Below, piece by piece: positions 1 through 8,798 of a DNA stretch of 64,000 nt. A model generated the notes under the pieces. It was given only the letters and a program-made list of their open reading frames with translations, was not told where the DNA came from and ran no database searches. Within the stretch, counting starts at the first letter, position 1. Each line of letters opens with the position of its first letter. Both the position numbers and the translations under genes were made by a program. Source of the stretch: Agrococcus carbonis (GTDB taxonomy: Bacteria > Actinomycetota > Actinomycetes > Actinomycetales > Microbacteriaceae); assembly GCF_900104705.1 (NCBI RefSeq), contig NZ_LT629734.1, forward strand, positions 1,984,001 to 2,048,000, written 5' to 3'.

Positions 1-1
1 G

Positions 2-742
2 CTCGCGGCGAGCACGCCCGCCCCGGGGATGCCGGGCGTCGCGCACCCGATCCGCGGCCGCGTCGCGATGGATCAGGTGGTGCTCGACGTGGGCGACCGC
101 GCTGTGGCGCTCGGCGACGTCGCCGCGCTGCCCCACGCATCCGCCCCCGAGCTCACCGGCATGGTCGGTCCCCGCGTCGCGGTCGAGCTCGCCGGAGCCG
201 TGCCCGACGCCGACGCGATGGAGGCGTTCGGCGAGCGGCTCGGCGCGCAGCTGCGCGCGGGCGACGCGGTGCTGCTCATCGGGCCGCTCGGCGCGGGCAA
301 GACGACCCTCACGCGCGGCATCGGCCGGGCGCTCGGCGCGCGCGGCACCGTGCAGAGCCCGACGTTCGTGCTCGCCCGCACCCACCGCACGGCCGCCGGG
401 CCCGACCTGCAGCACGTCGACGCCTACCGCCTGCTCGGCGACGCCGACGAGGCGGCCGAGCTCGATGACCTCGACCTCGACCTCGAGGGCGCGATCACCG
501 TCGCCGAGTGGGGCGCGCCGCTCGAGCACGCGCTCGAGTCGTGGCTGCGCGTCGAGATCGCGCGCCCCGCGGTCGCCGACGAGCGCGACGACGACGACGG
601 CAGCGCGCCGCGCGCGGTGCGCATCAGCGGCCACGGCCCCGCGTGGCCCTCGGCGCGGCTGCGCGCGATCGTCGCGCGCGACTGCGACGGCGTCGAGGGG
701 CGCGCCGAGGAGCGGCGCGACGAGACCGGAGGCACCGCATGA
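2..742 (+). CDS. tsaE: Alanine racemase C-terminus fused to TsaE (5'-truncated by window edge)
   Basis: The C-terminal part is TsaE, the P-loop ATPase of the threonylcarbamoyl-adenosine (t6A) tRNA-modification complex: Walker A GPLGAGKTTL, the SPTF segment, HVDAYRL, and EWG near the end. The frame is open back to base 2. About 20 residues after the first in-frame ATG (29) it reads GRVAMDQVVLDVGD, the hallmark of the C-terminal domain of PLP-dependent alanine racemase, followed by VALGD and a GPRV segment resembling the end of Alr. The usual 20-30 residues between these Alr motifs look shortened. The natural reading is a bifunctional Alr-TsaE protein whose start lies upstream; a start at 29 would cut the Alr motif in half. 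Its stop overlaps tsaB (ATGA). TsaE is certain; the Alr fusion is likely. Confidence 0.82.
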   Translation, partial: LAASTPAPGMPGVAHPIRGRVAMDQVVLDVGDRAVALGDVAALPHASAPELTGMVGPRVAVELAGAVPDADAMEAFGERLGAQLRAGDAVLLIGPLGAGKTTLTRGIGRALGARGTVQSPTFVLARTHRTAAGPDLQHVDAYRLLGDADEAAELDDLDLDLEGAITVAEWGAPLEHALESWLRVEIARPAVADERDDDDGSAPRAVRISGHGPAWPSARLRAIVARDCDGVEGRAEERRDETGGTA

Positions 743-1305
743 TCCTCGCGATCGACACCTCGCTCGGCACCTCGGTGGCCGTCGTCGACGGCGACCGCGT
801 CGTCTTCCGCGAGCAGGCCGCCGACACCCGCCGGCACGCCGAGCACCTCGGCGGCATGCTCGCCCGCGCGCTCGACGGCAGGCGCGGCGCGATCGAGCTC
901 GTCGTCGCCGGCATGGGGCCGGGCGCCTTCACGGGCCTCCGCGTCGGCATCGCCGCGGCGCGCGCGACCGCGCTCGGGCTCGGCGTGCCGTGCCGCGGCG
1001 TCGCGAGCCACGCCGGCGTCACCGACGGCAGCGCCCAGGTCACGACCGACGTGCGCCGGCGGGAGCGCGCCTGGAGCGTCGTCGTCGACGGCCTCGTCGC
1101 CGACGGCCCGCACCTCGCGCCGGCGGATGCGGTGCCCGCGCCGACAGGGGAGCACGCGGCCCTGCGCCGCATCGACGCCGAGGGGATCGATGCGGCGCTC
1201 CTCGCGCTCGCGGTCGCGCGCGGCGCCGCGGAGGTGCGCGAGGCGCTCTACCTGCGGGAGGCCGACGCGACGCCGTCGGCCGGGCCGAAGCGGGTGAGCC
1301 AGTGA
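739..1305 (+). CDS. tsaB: TsaB, t6A complex dimerisation subunit
   Basis: TsaB is the inactive ASKHA-fold partner that dimerises with TsaD and, with TsaE, makes t6A37 on ANN-decoding tRNAs in the cytoplasm. The protein begins [15 protein letters not shown] and carries the family segment [14 protein letters not shown] (about residues 58-71). At 188 residues it is short; family members are often 200-230, and the shortened part is the C-terminal half. The ATG is chosen because it overlaps the tsaE stop (ATGA) and gives the canonical N-terminus; an open stretch extends further 5' in this frame but has no family similarity. The next gene starts inside its stop codon, so translation is probably coupled. 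Confidence 0.9.
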   Translation: MILAIDTSLGTSVAVVDGDRVVFREQAADTRRHAEHLGGMLARALDGRRGAIELVVAGMGPGAFTGLRVGIAAARATALGLGVPCRGVASHAGVTDGSAQVTTDVRRRERAWSVVVDGLVADGPHLAPADAVPAPTGEHAALRRIDAEGIDAALLALAVARGAAEVREALYLREADATPSAGPKRVSQ

Positions 1306-1796
1306 GGGGCGACGCAGTGACGGGCGACGCGGTCGCGCCCACCGGCGGCGCCCGCATCCGCACCGCCACCGCATCCGACCTCGACGCGATCATGGCGATC
1401 GAGCACGCGTCGTTCGGCGCGAGCGCGTGGGAGCGCGCCACGATGCAGGCCGAGGTCGCCAGCGAGTGGGGCCGCTACGTCCTCGCCGAGGACGAGGCCG
1501 GCCGCGCGGTCGGCTACGCGGGCCTGCGCGCCGTCGGCGTCGAGGGCGACGTGCAGACGATCGCGGTCGATGCGGGCGCCCGCGGCCGCGGCATCGGCCG
1601 CGCCTTGCTCGCCGAGCTGCTCGCCGAGGCCGCGCGGCGCGGCGTGCGCGAGCTCTTCCTCGAGGTGCGCGCCGACAACCCCGTCGCGCGAGCGCTCTAC
1701 GCGTCGGTCGGGTTCCGCGAGATCGGCGTGCGGCCGCGCTACTACCAGCCGGAGGACGTGGACGCCGTGGTGATGAAGCGCGAGGAGGAGCGATGA
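1302..1796 (+). CDS. rimI: RimI-type GNAT N-acetyltransferase
   Basis: GNAT-fold acetyltransferase related to RimI, which N-terminally acetylates ribosomal protein S18 and, in several bacteria, other proteins. The acetyl-CoA pyrophosphate-binding motif is visible as [12 protein letters not shown] (about residues 91-102), followed by the typical [15 protein letters not shown] and GF strands. About 164 residues, normal for the family. GTG 1302 overlaps the tsaB stop (GTGA); a second in-frame GTG at 1317 is possible. Position between tsaB and tsaD is standard in actinobacteria and is the main reason for the specific name. Confidence 0.88.
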   Translation: MRGDAVTGDAVAPTGGARIRTATASDLDAIMAIEHASFGASAWERATMQAEVASEWGRYVLAEDEAGRAVGYAGLRAVGVEGDVQTIAVDAGARGRGIGRALLAELLAEAARRGVRELFLEVRADNPVARALYASVGFREIGVRPRYYQPEDVDAVVMKREEER

Positions 1797-2896
1797 GCGC
1801 GCCCGTGGTGCTCGGGATCGAGACGAGCTGCGACGAGACGGGCGTCGGCATCGTGCGCGGCACCGAGCTGCTCGCGAACCGCATCGCTTCGTCGATGGAG
1901 CTGCACGCCCGCTTCGGCGGCGTCGTGCCCGAGATCGCCGCGCGCGCCCACCTCGAGGCGATGGAGCCGACGATTCGCGCGGCGCTCGACGACGCATCGC
2001 TCACGCTCGACGACGTCGACGCGATCGCCGTGACCGCCGGCCCCGGCCTCGCGGGTGCGCTCATGGTCGGCATCGGCGCCGCGAAGGGCCTCGCGACCGC
2101 GCGCGAGCTGCCGCTCTACGGGGTCAACCACCTCGTCGGCCATGTCGCCGCCGACGTGCTCTCGGGCGAGCCGCTCGAGCTGCCGACGGTCGCGCTCCTC
2201 GTCTCGGGCGGCCACACGTCGCTGCTGCTCGTGCGCGACCTCGCGGGCGACGTCGAGCTGCTCGGCGAGACGATCGACGACGCCGCGGGCGAGGCGTTCG
2301 ACAAGACGGCGCGGCTGCTGGGGCTCAGCTACCCCGGCGGCCCCTCGATCGACGCGGCCGCCGTCGGCGGCGACCCGGCGGCCATCGCCTTCCCCCGCGG
2401 GCTGACGGCGCCGAAGGACCGCGAGCGGCACCGCTGGAACTTCTCGTTCTCGGGACTCAAGACCGCCGTGGCGCGGCACGTCGAGCGCGCCGAGGCGGCG
2501 GGCGAGACGCTCCCGATCGCGGACGTCGCGGCGAGCTTCCGCGAGGCCGTCGTCGACGTGCTCGTCGCGAAGGCGCTCGATGCGTGCGCGGAGCACGGCA
2601 TCCCGCGGCTCCTCCTCGGCGGGGGCGTCGTCGCCAACCGCCGGCTGCGCGAGGTCGCCTTGGAGCGCTGCGCCGCAGCCGGCGTGACCCTGCGCATCCC
2701 GCCGCTCGACCTCTGCACCGACAACGGCGCGATGATCGCGGCGGTGGGCGCGATGCTCGTCGCGCGCGGCGATGCGCCGAGCGAGCCGGGCTTCGCCGCG
2801 GAGTCGACCCTCGACGCGAGCACGGTGCAGGTCGGCGGCGTGGAGGTCGGCGTGCAGGCCGGTGCCCGGCAGGCCGGCGCCGAGGCCGAGCGGTGA
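1793..2896 (+). CDS. tsaD: TsaD, tRNA N6-adenosine threonylcarbamoyltransferase
   Basis: Catalytic subunit that transfers threonylcarbamoyl from TC-AMP to A37 of tRNA. The sequence starts [14 protein letters not shown], has the metal-binding pair in [10 protein letters not shown], the [10 protein letters not shown] motif, [10 protein letters not shown], and the C-terminal [15 protein letters not shown] and CTDNGAMIA. At 367 residues it is slightly long because of a Gly/Ala/Gln-rich tail of about 30 residues. ATG 1793 overlaps the rimI stop (ATGA), completing a tightly coupled tsaE-tsaB-rimI-tsaD operon. Confidence 0.96.
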   Translation: MSAPVVLGIETSCDETGVGIVRGTELLANRIASSMELHARFGGVVPEIAARAHLEAMEPTIRAALDDASLTLDDVDAIAVTAGPGLAGALMVGIGAAKGLATARELPLYGVNHLVGHVAADVLSGEPLELPTVALLVSGGHTSLLLVRDLAGDVELLGETIDDAAGEAFDKTARLLGLSYPGGPSIDAAAVGGDPAAIAFPRGLTAPKDRERHRWNFSFSGLKTAVARHVERAEAAGETLPIADVAASFREAVVDVLVAKALDACAEHGIPRLLLGGGVVANRRLREVALERCAAAGVTLRIPPLDLCTDNGAMIAAVGAMLVARGDAPSEPGFAAESTLDASTVQVGGVEVGVQAGARQAGAEAER

Positions 2897-2966
2897 GGCG
2901 GATGCCCAGGTCGGGCTGGCAGGATCGGAGGGCGTCCGTGGGCGCGATGGCGACGGGAGGCAGGCG

Positions 2967-3326
2967 ATGAGCGCGACAGGCTGGACCCAGCAGGGCTGGG
3001 GCGCGCCCGCCGCACCGCCCGCTCCGCCCGCGCCGGCGGCGTGGAGTGCGCCGACGCATCCGGGCCCCCGCACGAGCACGATGGCCGTCATGGCGATCCT
3101 CGCCGCAGCGGCCGGCACGACGGTGCTCGTCGGGCTCGGCTCGGTCGCGGCGATCGTGCTCGGCGCGATCGCGCTCTCGCAGATCCGCCGCACCGGCGAG
3201 GACGGCAGGCTGCTGGCGATCTGGGCCATCGTGCTCGGCGCCGTGACGCTCGTGGCGCTGACGATCGCCACGATCGTCGGCATCGGCATGGTGGTCTCGC
3301 TCGTGGAGCAGATGCCGAGCTTCTGA
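2967..3326 (+). CDS. DUF4190-type small membrane protein
   Basis: 119 residues. A Pro/Ala-rich cytoplasmic head (about 1-36) is followed by two hydrophobic segments (about 38-65 and 80-112) linked by a loop reading [13 protein letters not shown]. That hydrophobic-loop-hydrophobic arrangement, with [15 protein letters not shown], is typical of DUF4190. The function is unknown. The start is ATG 2967 after GGAGG-like bases at 2956-2960; the longer upstream open frame is a shadow of the tsaD tail. It is the first of three consecutive small membrane-protein genes. Confidence 0.75.
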   Translation: MSATGWTQQGWGAPAAPPAPPAPAAWSAPTHPGPRTSTMAVMAILAAAAGTTVLVGLGSVAAIVLGAIALSQIRRTGEDGRLLAIWAIVLGAVTLVALTIATIVGIGMVVSLVEQMPSF

Positions 3327-3396
3327 GCGCAGGTCGACCCGCGGCGGGAGCGATACGGTATGCACGCGCGATCGCGCCACTGCTGAGGAGGTTCCC

Positions 3397-4395
3397 GTGA
3401 GCGACCAGCTCCCCCCGGCCGACGACCGCTTCCGTCGACCCGACCAGGACGCCGAGCAGGCGGGCGCGCCCGCCGCCGACTTCGGCCAGCAGTCGGCGCC
3501 CGCCCCCGGCCAGCAGCCGGAGGCACCCGCGTACGGCCAGCAAGCCGAGGCGCCCGCGTACGGCCAGCCGGCGGCGCCCGCCTATGGCGAGCAGGCCGAG
3601 CCCGCCGCCTACGGCCAGCAGCCTGCCGAGGCACCGGGCTACGGTGCGAGCGCGCCGACCTACGGCCAGCAGCCCTACGGTCAGCAGCCGCAGGGCCAGG
3701 AGCAGTACGGCCAGGAGCAGTACGGCCAGAGCGCCCCCGGCTATGGGCAGAGCGCCCCCGCGTACGGGCAGAGCGCTCCCGCGCACGGGCAGCAGCCGTA
3801 TGGGCAGCAGCCGTACGGGCAGCAGCCGTACGGCCAGGATCAGTTCGGCCAGGAGCAGTACGGCCAGCCGCAGTACGGCCAGAGCGCGCCCGCGCACGAC
3901 CAGGGCTACGCGCAGCAGCAGCCGTCGTACGGCGACGCCGGCTACGGCCAGCAGACCGGCTACGGGCAGCCCGGCTCGGATCAGGCGGCCTACGGCCAGC
4001 AGGCCGGGTACGACCAGCAGACCGGGTACGGCCAGCAGAGCACCTACGGGCAGACCGGCTACGGCGACCCGGCCGCAGCTGCGGCGTACGGCCAGCCGGG
4101 CTTCGGGCAGCAGTCGTACGGCCAGCCCGCGGCCAAGCGGCTGCAGCCCATCACCGTCTGGTCGATCGTGCTCGTCGGCGTCGGCGTGCTGTTCACGTTC
4201 CTGTTCGGTCTCGGCTTCCTGCCGGCCGCGATCGGCTCGATCCTCGGGTTCGTCGCGATGCGCAAGAACCCCGAGGCGAAGCCGTGGCCGCTCGTGATGG
4301 GCATCGTGGGCGCGATCGCCGCGATCGCGTCGCTCGCGCTGTTCATCTTCAACGTCTCGAGCCTGATCGCCTGGATGCAGTACTACGGGGTCTGA
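3397..4395 (+). CDS. Membrane protein with long YGQ-rich disordered N-terminus
   Basis: 332 residues. Roughly residues 25-245 are low-complexity, built from [15 protein letters not shown] and similar blocks rich in Gln, Tyr, Gly, Pro and Ala. The C-terminal 80 residues hold two predicted transmembrane segments (about 252-276 and 293-320) separated by [12 protein letters not shown]. This small membrane module resembles the neighbours on both sides and DUF4190 proteins. GTG 3397 follows GAGGAG (3385-3390). Function unknown. The head resembles prion-like or condensate-forming sequences, but that is a composition argument only. The YccA-like protein at 31 kb has a shorter head of the same kind. 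Confidence 0.8.
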   Translation: MSDQLPPADDRFRRPDQDAEQAGAPAADFGQQSAPAPGQQPEAPAYGQQAEAPAYGQPAAPAYGEQAEPAAYGQQPAEAPGYGASAPTYGQQPYGQQPQGQEQYGQEQYGQSAPGYGQSAPAYGQSAPAHGQQPYGQQPYGQQPYGQDQFGQEQYGQPQYGQSAPAHDQGYAQQQPSYGDAGYGQQTGYGQPGSDQAAYGQQAGYDQQTGYGQQSTYGQTGYGDPAAAAAYGQPGFGQQSYGQPAAKRLQPITVWSIVLVGVGVLFTFLFGLGFLPAAIGSILGFVAMRKNPEAKPWPLVMGIVGAIAAIASLALFIFNVSSLIAWMQYYGV

Positions 4396-4399
4396 TCGC

Positions 4400-4708
4400 A
4401 TGACCGGCACGGGCAGGCCGCCCGCGGCGGATGCGCCCGGCACGAGGCGCTGGAGCACGCTCACCGCTTCGGCGGTGCTGCTCTCCGCCCTCGGCGCGGT
4501 CTTCGCGTTCGCGAGCGGCATCGGCCTGCCGCTCGCGCTCGCAGGCGCCATCTGCGGCGGTCTCGCGCTCCGGCGCGATCCCGGGGCGCGCCCGTGGCCG
4601 CTCGTGGCGATGCTCGTCGGCATCGTCGGTGCGCTCATCGGCGCGGTGCTCGTGGTGATCGCGACGGCCGTGTGGGCGCCGCTCGTGCCGGGGATGCTCT
4701 TCGGCTGA
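4400..4708 (+). CDS. Small two-helix membrane protein
   Basis: 102 residues with hydrophobic segments around 22-53 and 66-95 and the linker LRRDPGARPWPLV. The linker matches the corresponding loop of the preceding gene, so the two C-terminal membrane modules look like a tandem duplication with the Gln/Tyr-rich head lost here. The start lies 4 bases after the upstream stop, so they are co-transcribed and probably translationally coupled. No function can be assigned. Confidence 0.7.
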   Translation: MTGTGRPPAADAPGTRRWSTLTASAVLLSALGAVFAFASGIGLPLALAGAICGGLALRRDPGARPWPLVAMLVGIVGALIGAVLVVIATAVWAPLVPGMLFG

Positions 4709-4711
4709 GCG

Positions 4712-5890
4712 CTACGCGCGGTCGGCGAGGATCGCGCGGTGGCGCCCGCCCACGCGCGTCGCGAAGAGCGTCGCGCGCTCGTCGCCCGCGAGCTTCAGGC
4801 GCTTGCGCAGCGCATGCGGGTCGATGTCGGCGCCGCGCTTCTTGATCTCGAGCTCGCCGATGCCGAGCTCGCGCAGCCGCTGGCCGATGCGGCGCTCGTC
4901 GAGCGGCATGGTCTCCCGCACCCGGAACGCCTGCGCGAGCGGCGTCCGCACCTCCGACGGGCCGGAGAGGTACGCGATGCCCGGGCTCACGGCGGCCGCG
5001 CCGAGCCCCTCTGCGAGCGCCCCGATGAGCTCGGCCCGGATGACCGCGCCCGCCGGCTCGTAGAGCCACTCCTGCAGCTCGCCCGGCTCGGGGTGCGACG
5101 CGTCGCCCGTGAGCTCCGCGGCAGCGCCGTCGCCGAGCACGAGGGCGCTGCGGGCGACGCCCGGGCGCGCGAGCGCGCCGGTCCACACGACCGCCTCGAC
5201 GGTCTCGAGCCCGTCGGTCACCCACTGGTGCTCCGCATCCGCCGGCAGCAGGGCGCGGTCGATCCCGGGTGCGAGCTTGACGCCCGCGGGACGCTCGGCG
5301 GCGCGCGCGAAGACGGCGTCGAGCGCGGGTGACCAGTCGGCCGGGTCGCTCAAGCGACGCCGGTCGTCGCGGCGGGCGGGGTCGAACCACAGCGCCTCCG
5401 CGTCGACGGGGGTCTCGAGGGCGTCGCCGTGCACGACGGATGCGTGCCAGTCGGCGAGGTTGTAGGTCGCGACCGCGGCGGTCACCTCGTCGCGCTCGAC
5501 CGCCGTGACCTCGAGGCCGAGCGTCGCGAACGCGAGCGAGTCGGCACCGATGCCGCACCCGAGGTCGGCGACCGACACGATGCCGGCCGAGCGCATCCGC
5601 CCCGCGTGGTGCGCGGCGACGCGCAGCCGCGTGGCCTGCTCGAGCCCCGCCTCGGTGAAGAGCATCGCGCGTGCGAACTCGCCGAACTTCGCCCGTGCGC
5701 GCCGGCGCAGCCGCGCCTGCGTGAGCACCGCGGCGACGAGCCGCCGGTCGTGCCCCTCGCCGCGCAGCCGGGCGACCTCCTGCACGAGATCGTCGCGGCG
5801 CTCGCCGCGCGCTTCGAGCGTCGCCTCGGTGCGCTCGAGCAGGGCGAGCCCCTCGCGCGACAGCAGCAGTCGCAGCTCCTCGGCCTCCAT
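4712..5890 (-). CDS. THUMP-like-domain class I SAM methyltransferase
   Basis: 392 residues. SAM-binding motif I is VADLGCGIGADSLA (about residues 104-117), followed by the acidic strand VTAVERD and a DPAR motif (LWFDPARRDD). The C-terminal part (ELGIGELEIKKRGADID and HRAILADR) matches the THUMP-like domain of actinobacterial methyltransferases. Such proteins are probably nucleic-acid methylases, but the substrate is unknown. The ATG at 5890 gives MEAEELRLLLSREG, the usual N-terminus; the longer frame to 5941 would run into the groES CIRCE element. It converges with the small membrane-protein cluster (stops 4 bp apart). Confidence 0.85.
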   Translation of the reverse strand: MEAEELRLLLSREGLALLERTEATLEARGERRDDLVQEVARLRGEGHDRRLVAAVLTQARLRRRARAKFGEFARAMLFTEAGLEQATRLRVAAHHAGRMRSAGIVSVADLGCGIGADSLAFATLGLEVTAVERDEVTAAVATYNLADWHASVVHGDALETPVDAEALWFDPARRDDRRRLSDPADWSPALDAVFARAAERPAGVKLAPGIDRALLPADAEHQWVTDGLETVEAVVWTGALARPGVARSALVLGDGAAAELTGDASHPEPGELQEWLYEPAGAVIRAELIGALAEGLGAAAVSPGIAYLSGPSEVRTPLAQAFRVRETMPLDERRIGQRLRELGIGELEIKKRGADIDPHALRKRLKLAGDERATLFATRVGGRHRAILADRA

Positions 5891-5934
5891 GCCTTCAGTC
5901 AAGCACTGCCACGGCGCCGCCCGTGCCCGCGCGA

Positions 5935-5961
5935 TTGGCACTCATGTTGACCGAGTGCCAA
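5935..5961 (+). promoter_or_regulatory. CIRCE element (HrcA operator) of groES
   Basis: TTGGCACTC (5935-5943), a 9-base spacer, then GAGTGCCAA (5953-5961) form a perfect 9-9-9 inverted repeat; the flanking A/T extends it to 10 bp. The CIRCE consensus is TTAGCACTC-N9-GAGTGCTAA, with one compensated change per arm here. It overlaps the -35 region of the groES promoter, as expected for HrcA repression under non-stress conditions. Confidence 0.95.
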
Positions 5962-5976
5962 TCGACGGCTTAGGCT
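5947..5976 (+). promoter_or_regulatory. Housekeeping-type promoter of groES
   Basis: TTGACC (5947-5952) and TAGGCT (5971-5976) are 18 bp apart and lie inside and just downstream of the CIRCE element. This leaves a leader of about 50 nt before the GTG start. Confidence 0.7.
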
Positions 5977-6034
5977 TGGAGCGTTGTCCGGCGAGTCCGG
6001 ACAGACCCCAGAGTCTGACAAGAAAGAGGCAACC

Positions 6035-6331
6035 GTGTCGGTTTCCATCAAGCCGCTCGAGGACCGCATCGTCATCCAGCAGGTCGAGGCAGAGACGACC
6101 ACTGCGAGCGGTCTCGTCATCCCTGACACCGCCAAGGAGAAGCCCCAGGAGGGCGAGGTCGTCGCCGTGGGCCCCGGCCGCATCGACGACAACGGCAACC
6201 GCGTCCCGATGGACGTCTCCGTGGGCGACCGCGTGCTGTACTCGAAGTACGGCGGCACCGAGGTCAAGTACGGCGCCGACGAGTACCTGGTGCTCTCGGC
6301 GCGCGACGTGCTCGCGATCGTCGAGCGCTGA
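6035..6331 (+). CDS. groES: GroES (Hsp10) co-chaperonin
   Basis: 98 residues, the normal Hsp10 length. The protein starts [14 protein letters not shown], has the mobile loop region around [19 protein letters not shown], the roof-loop region, and ends [15 protein letters not shown]. It caps the GroEL ring during folding. GTG 6035 follows AAAGAGG (6023-6029) with normal spacing; an upstream ATG at 5984 would place the start between promoter and SD and adds residues foreign to the family. groEL is not next to it, so the gene stands alone between a terminator and its own promoter. Confidence 0.97.
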   Translation: MSVSIKPLEDRIVIQQVEAETTTASGLVIPDTAKEKPQEGEVVAVGPGRIDDNGNRVPMDVSVGDRVLYSKYGGTEVKYGADEYLVLSARDVLAIVER

Positions 6332-6350
6332 CGCTCAGCGCATCCGCTGC

Positions 6351-6376
6351 GGCGGCTCCCCTGCGGGGGAGCCGCC
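6351..6376 (+). terminator. Intrinsic-type terminator after groES
   Basis: Perfect 11-bp stem (6351-6361 / 6366-6376) with a TGCG loop, followed by TTCGCGTCTTCTC. It isolates groES from rarD, which starts 30 bp later. Confidence 0.7.
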
Positions 6377-6406
6377 TTCGCGTCTTCTCGGGGAGGTGAG
6401 GGGCTG

Positions 6407-7318
6407 ATGGCCGACCAGGCCAGAGCGGGGCTGTGGTACGCGCTCTTCGCGTACGTCTTCTGGGCGTTCGTGCCGGTGTACCTGCAGCTGACGAAGGGCG
6501 TCGACGGCTTCGAGCTCATCGGCTGGCGCGTGCTCTCCTCGATCGTCGTCGCACTCGCGCTCGTGGCGATGACGCGCGGCTGGCTGCGCCTCCGCACGGT
6601 GCTGCGCAGCCGCCGCGACACGTGGACGCTCGTGCTCGCCGGCCACGCGGTGCTCATCAACTGGACGACGTTCGTCATCGGCGTGCTCACCGACCGCGTG
6701 CTCGAGACGAGCCTCGGCTACTTCCTCAACCCGCTCGTGAGCGTCGTGTTCGCGGTGCTCTTCCTGGGGGAGCGGCTGCGGCCCCTCCAGTGGGTCGCCG
6801 TCGTGCTCGGCGCCGTCGGGGTCGGCGTCATGGTCGTCGCCTACGGCGAGGTGCCGTGGATCGGCCTCATCATCGCGCTCTCGTTCGGCACCTACGGGCT
6901 CATCAAGAAGCGCGTCGGGGGGTCGGTGGATGCGCTCTCGGGCTTCACGATCGAGACCGTCGCGGCGCTCCCCGCGTCGATGGCGATGCTCGCCTTCGCC
7001 CTCGTCACCGGCGGCCTGACCGTGGCCGCGAACGGCGCCGCGAGCGTGCTGGGCGCCGCGGGATTCGGCGTCGTGACCGCCGTGCCGCTCCTCGCGTTCG
7101 CGGCCGCGACCCGACGCATCCCGCTGTCGTGGATCGCCTTCGCGCAGTACCTCACGCCGACGCTCACCTTCCTGTTCGGCGCCTTCGTGATGCACGAGCC
7201 GATGCCGTCGGGGCGCTGGGTCGGGTTCATCCTCGTGTGGCTCTCGCTCGTGCTGTTCTCGGCGGATCTCCTCGGCCGCCGCGTGCGACGCGTGCAGCCC
7301 GCCCCGCCGCTCGGCTAG
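6407..7318 (+). CDS. rarD: RarD, EamA-family permease
   Basis: 303 residues with about ten hydrophobic segments in two EamA halves. The protein opens GLWYALFAYVFWAFVPVYLQ and contains WRVLSS, NWTTFVIGV and ETSLGYFLNPLV, all typical of RarD. RarD proteins are drug/metabolite-superfamily membrane proteins often annotated as chloramphenicol-sensitive; the substrate is not established. ATG 6407 follows GGGGAGG. The C-terminus carries a short Arg-rich cytoplasmic tail. Confidence 0.93.
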   Translation: MADQARAGLWYALFAYVFWAFVPVYLQLTKGVDGFELIGWRVLSSIVVALALVAMTRGWLRLRTVLRSRRDTWTLVLAGHAVLINWTTFVIGVLTDRVLETSLGYFLNPLVSVVFAVLFLGERLRPLQWVAVVLGAVGVGVMVVAYGEVPWIGLIIALSFGTYGLIKKRVGGSVDALSGFTIETVAALPASMAMLAFALVTGGLTVAANGAASVLGAAGFGVVTAVPLLAFAAATRRIPLSWIAFAQYLTPTLTFLFGAFVMHEPMPSGRWVGFILVWLSLVLFSADLLGRRVRRVQPAPPLG

Positions 7319-7458
7319 CGTCGGCGGCCTTCGAAGTGGGGTACACAGTCGCCAAGACCGTTACAAGGTCGTGACGCGCGACGGCGGAAGAACGGCCGGA
7401 TCTCGCCTACTGTTGCACCAACGCCCACACGGGCGACTCCATGTCATTGAGGAGCACG

Positions 7459-8736
7459 ATGAAGTCCTTCCTTCGCACCCAGGGGCGCAGCCCCCGCCGG
7501 TACGCAGCGCTCGGCGCCGCGACCGCGGGCGTGCTGCTGCTCGCAGCCTGTGCCGGTGGCGGCAGCCCAGCGCCGTCCGGCTCGGAGGGCGCCGACCCCG
7601 GCGCCGCTCCGTCCGACGACACCCTGCTCGTCGGCACGATCCTGCCCCAGACCGGCAACCTCGAGTTCCTCGGGCCGCCCGAGTTCGCGGGCGTCGACCT
7701 GGCCAAGGCCGACCTCGAGGACGCCGGCTACGAGTGGACGGTCGACGTGCAGCACCGCGACTCCGGTGACACGACGACCGACATCGCGACCCAGTCGGCG
7801 GGCGAGCTCGTCTCCGCTGGAGCCGACGTCGTCATCGGCGCCGCGTCGTCGGGTGTGTCGTTCACCTTCATCGACCAGCTCATCGACGCGCAGGTCGTGC
7901 AGATCTCGCCGGCCAACACGTCGCCCGACTTCTCGGACTACGAGGACGACGGCTTCTACTGGCGCACCGCCCCCAGCGACGTGCTCCAGGGCCGCGTGCT
8001 CGGCAACCTGATGGTCTCGGACGGCGCCGCCTCGGTCGGCTTCATCACGATCAACGACCCGTACGGCACGGGCCTGCAGGAGAACGCGGCGATGGCGGTC
8101 GAGGCCGCCGGCGGCACGGTCACCGGCAACGTGCTCTACAACCCGGGCGACACGAACTTCAGCACCCAGGTGCAGGAGATCCTGCAGGGCAGCCCCGACG
8201 CGATCGGCATCATCGCCTTCGCCGAGACCGCCCAGATCGTGCCCGAGCTCGTGACGAACGGCTTCCCGGCCACCGGCATGTACTTCGTCGACGGCAACCT
8301 CTCGAACTCGTACGAGTTCCCCGAGGGCACCCTCGAGGGCGCGAAGGGCACGCTGCCCGGCAACCCCGCCGACGACACGTTCCAGGATCGCCTGCTCGAG
8401 ATCGACCCCGACCTCGGCGACTTCTCGTACGGCCCCGAGTCGTACGACGCGGTCATCCTCGCGGCGCTCGCCGCGGCCCAGGGCGGCAGCCCCGACGCCG
8501 TGACGATCCGCGACAACCTGCAGTCGGTCTCCGAGGGCGGCACGAAGTGCACCGAGGTCGCCGAGTGCCTGCAGCTGATCGCCGACGGCGAGGACATCGA
8601 CTACGACGGTCCCTCCGGCCCGATCACGTTCGATGAGAACGGCGACCCGACCGAGGCGTACGTGGGCATCTACCAGTACGGTGCCGACAACCAGTACACC
8701 TTCCTCAACGCGGAGTTCGGCTCGCTCAACGAGTGA
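7459..8736 (+). CDS. Branched-chain amino-acid-type ABC substrate-binding lipoprotein
   Basis: 425 residues. The N-terminus has Arg-rich residues, a hydrophobic core and the lipobox LLLAAC, so it is a lipidated extracellular binding protein. The mature part is a type I periplasmic-binding fold (LVGTILPQTGNLEFLGPPEF, GAASSGVSFTFIDQL, TSYDAV-like region), as in LivJ/LivK. ATG 7459 is preferred because GAGGAG (7449-7454) precedes it by 4 bases; an in-frame ATG at 7441 lies upstream of that site. Its natural partners livHMGF are on the opposite strand just beyond, facing it; this is unusual, since the binding protein is normally in the same operon. Confidence 0.92.
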   Translation: MKSFLRTQGRSPRRYAALGAATAGVLLLAACAGGGSPAPSGSEGADPGAAPSDDTLLVGTILPQTGNLEFLGPPEFAGVDLAKADLEDAGYEWTVDVQHRDSGDTTTDIATQSAGELVSAGADVVIGAASSGVSFTFIDQLIDAQVVQISPANTSPDFSDYEDDGFYWRTAPSDVLQGRVLGNLMVSDGAASVGFITINDPYGTGLQENAAMAVEAAGGTVTGNVLYNPGDTNFSTQVQEILQGSPDAIGIIAFAETAQIVPELVTNGFPATGMYFVDGNLSNSYEFPEGTLEGAKGTLPGNPADDTFQDRLLEIDPDLGDFSYGPESYDAVILAALAAAQGGSPDAVTIRDNLQSVSEGGTKCTEVAECLQLIADGEDIDYDGPSGPITFDENGDPTEAYVGIYQYGADNQYTFLNAEFGSLNE

Positions 8737-8750
8737 CCTGACTCCCACCG

Positions 8751-8778
8751 CGAGGGCCCCGCTGCGGCGGGGCCCTCG
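8751..8778 (+). terminator. Terminator hairpin after the binding-protein gene
   Basis: Perfect 12-bp stem (8751-8762 / 8767-8778) with a TGCG loop, 15 bp after the stop codon. There is only a weak T-tail. Confidence 0.7.
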
Positions 8779-8798
8779 TGCTGTGTCCGCGCACCGCC

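Noticed and set aside
6332..6406. groEL following groES
   Set aside because: A terminator and then rarD follow; there is no chaperonin sequence in the window.
7319..7458. Clear promoter for the binding-lipoprotein gene
   Set aside because: A TACTGT at 7408-7413 could be a -10, but no -35 or operator is convincing, so it is not listed as a feature.
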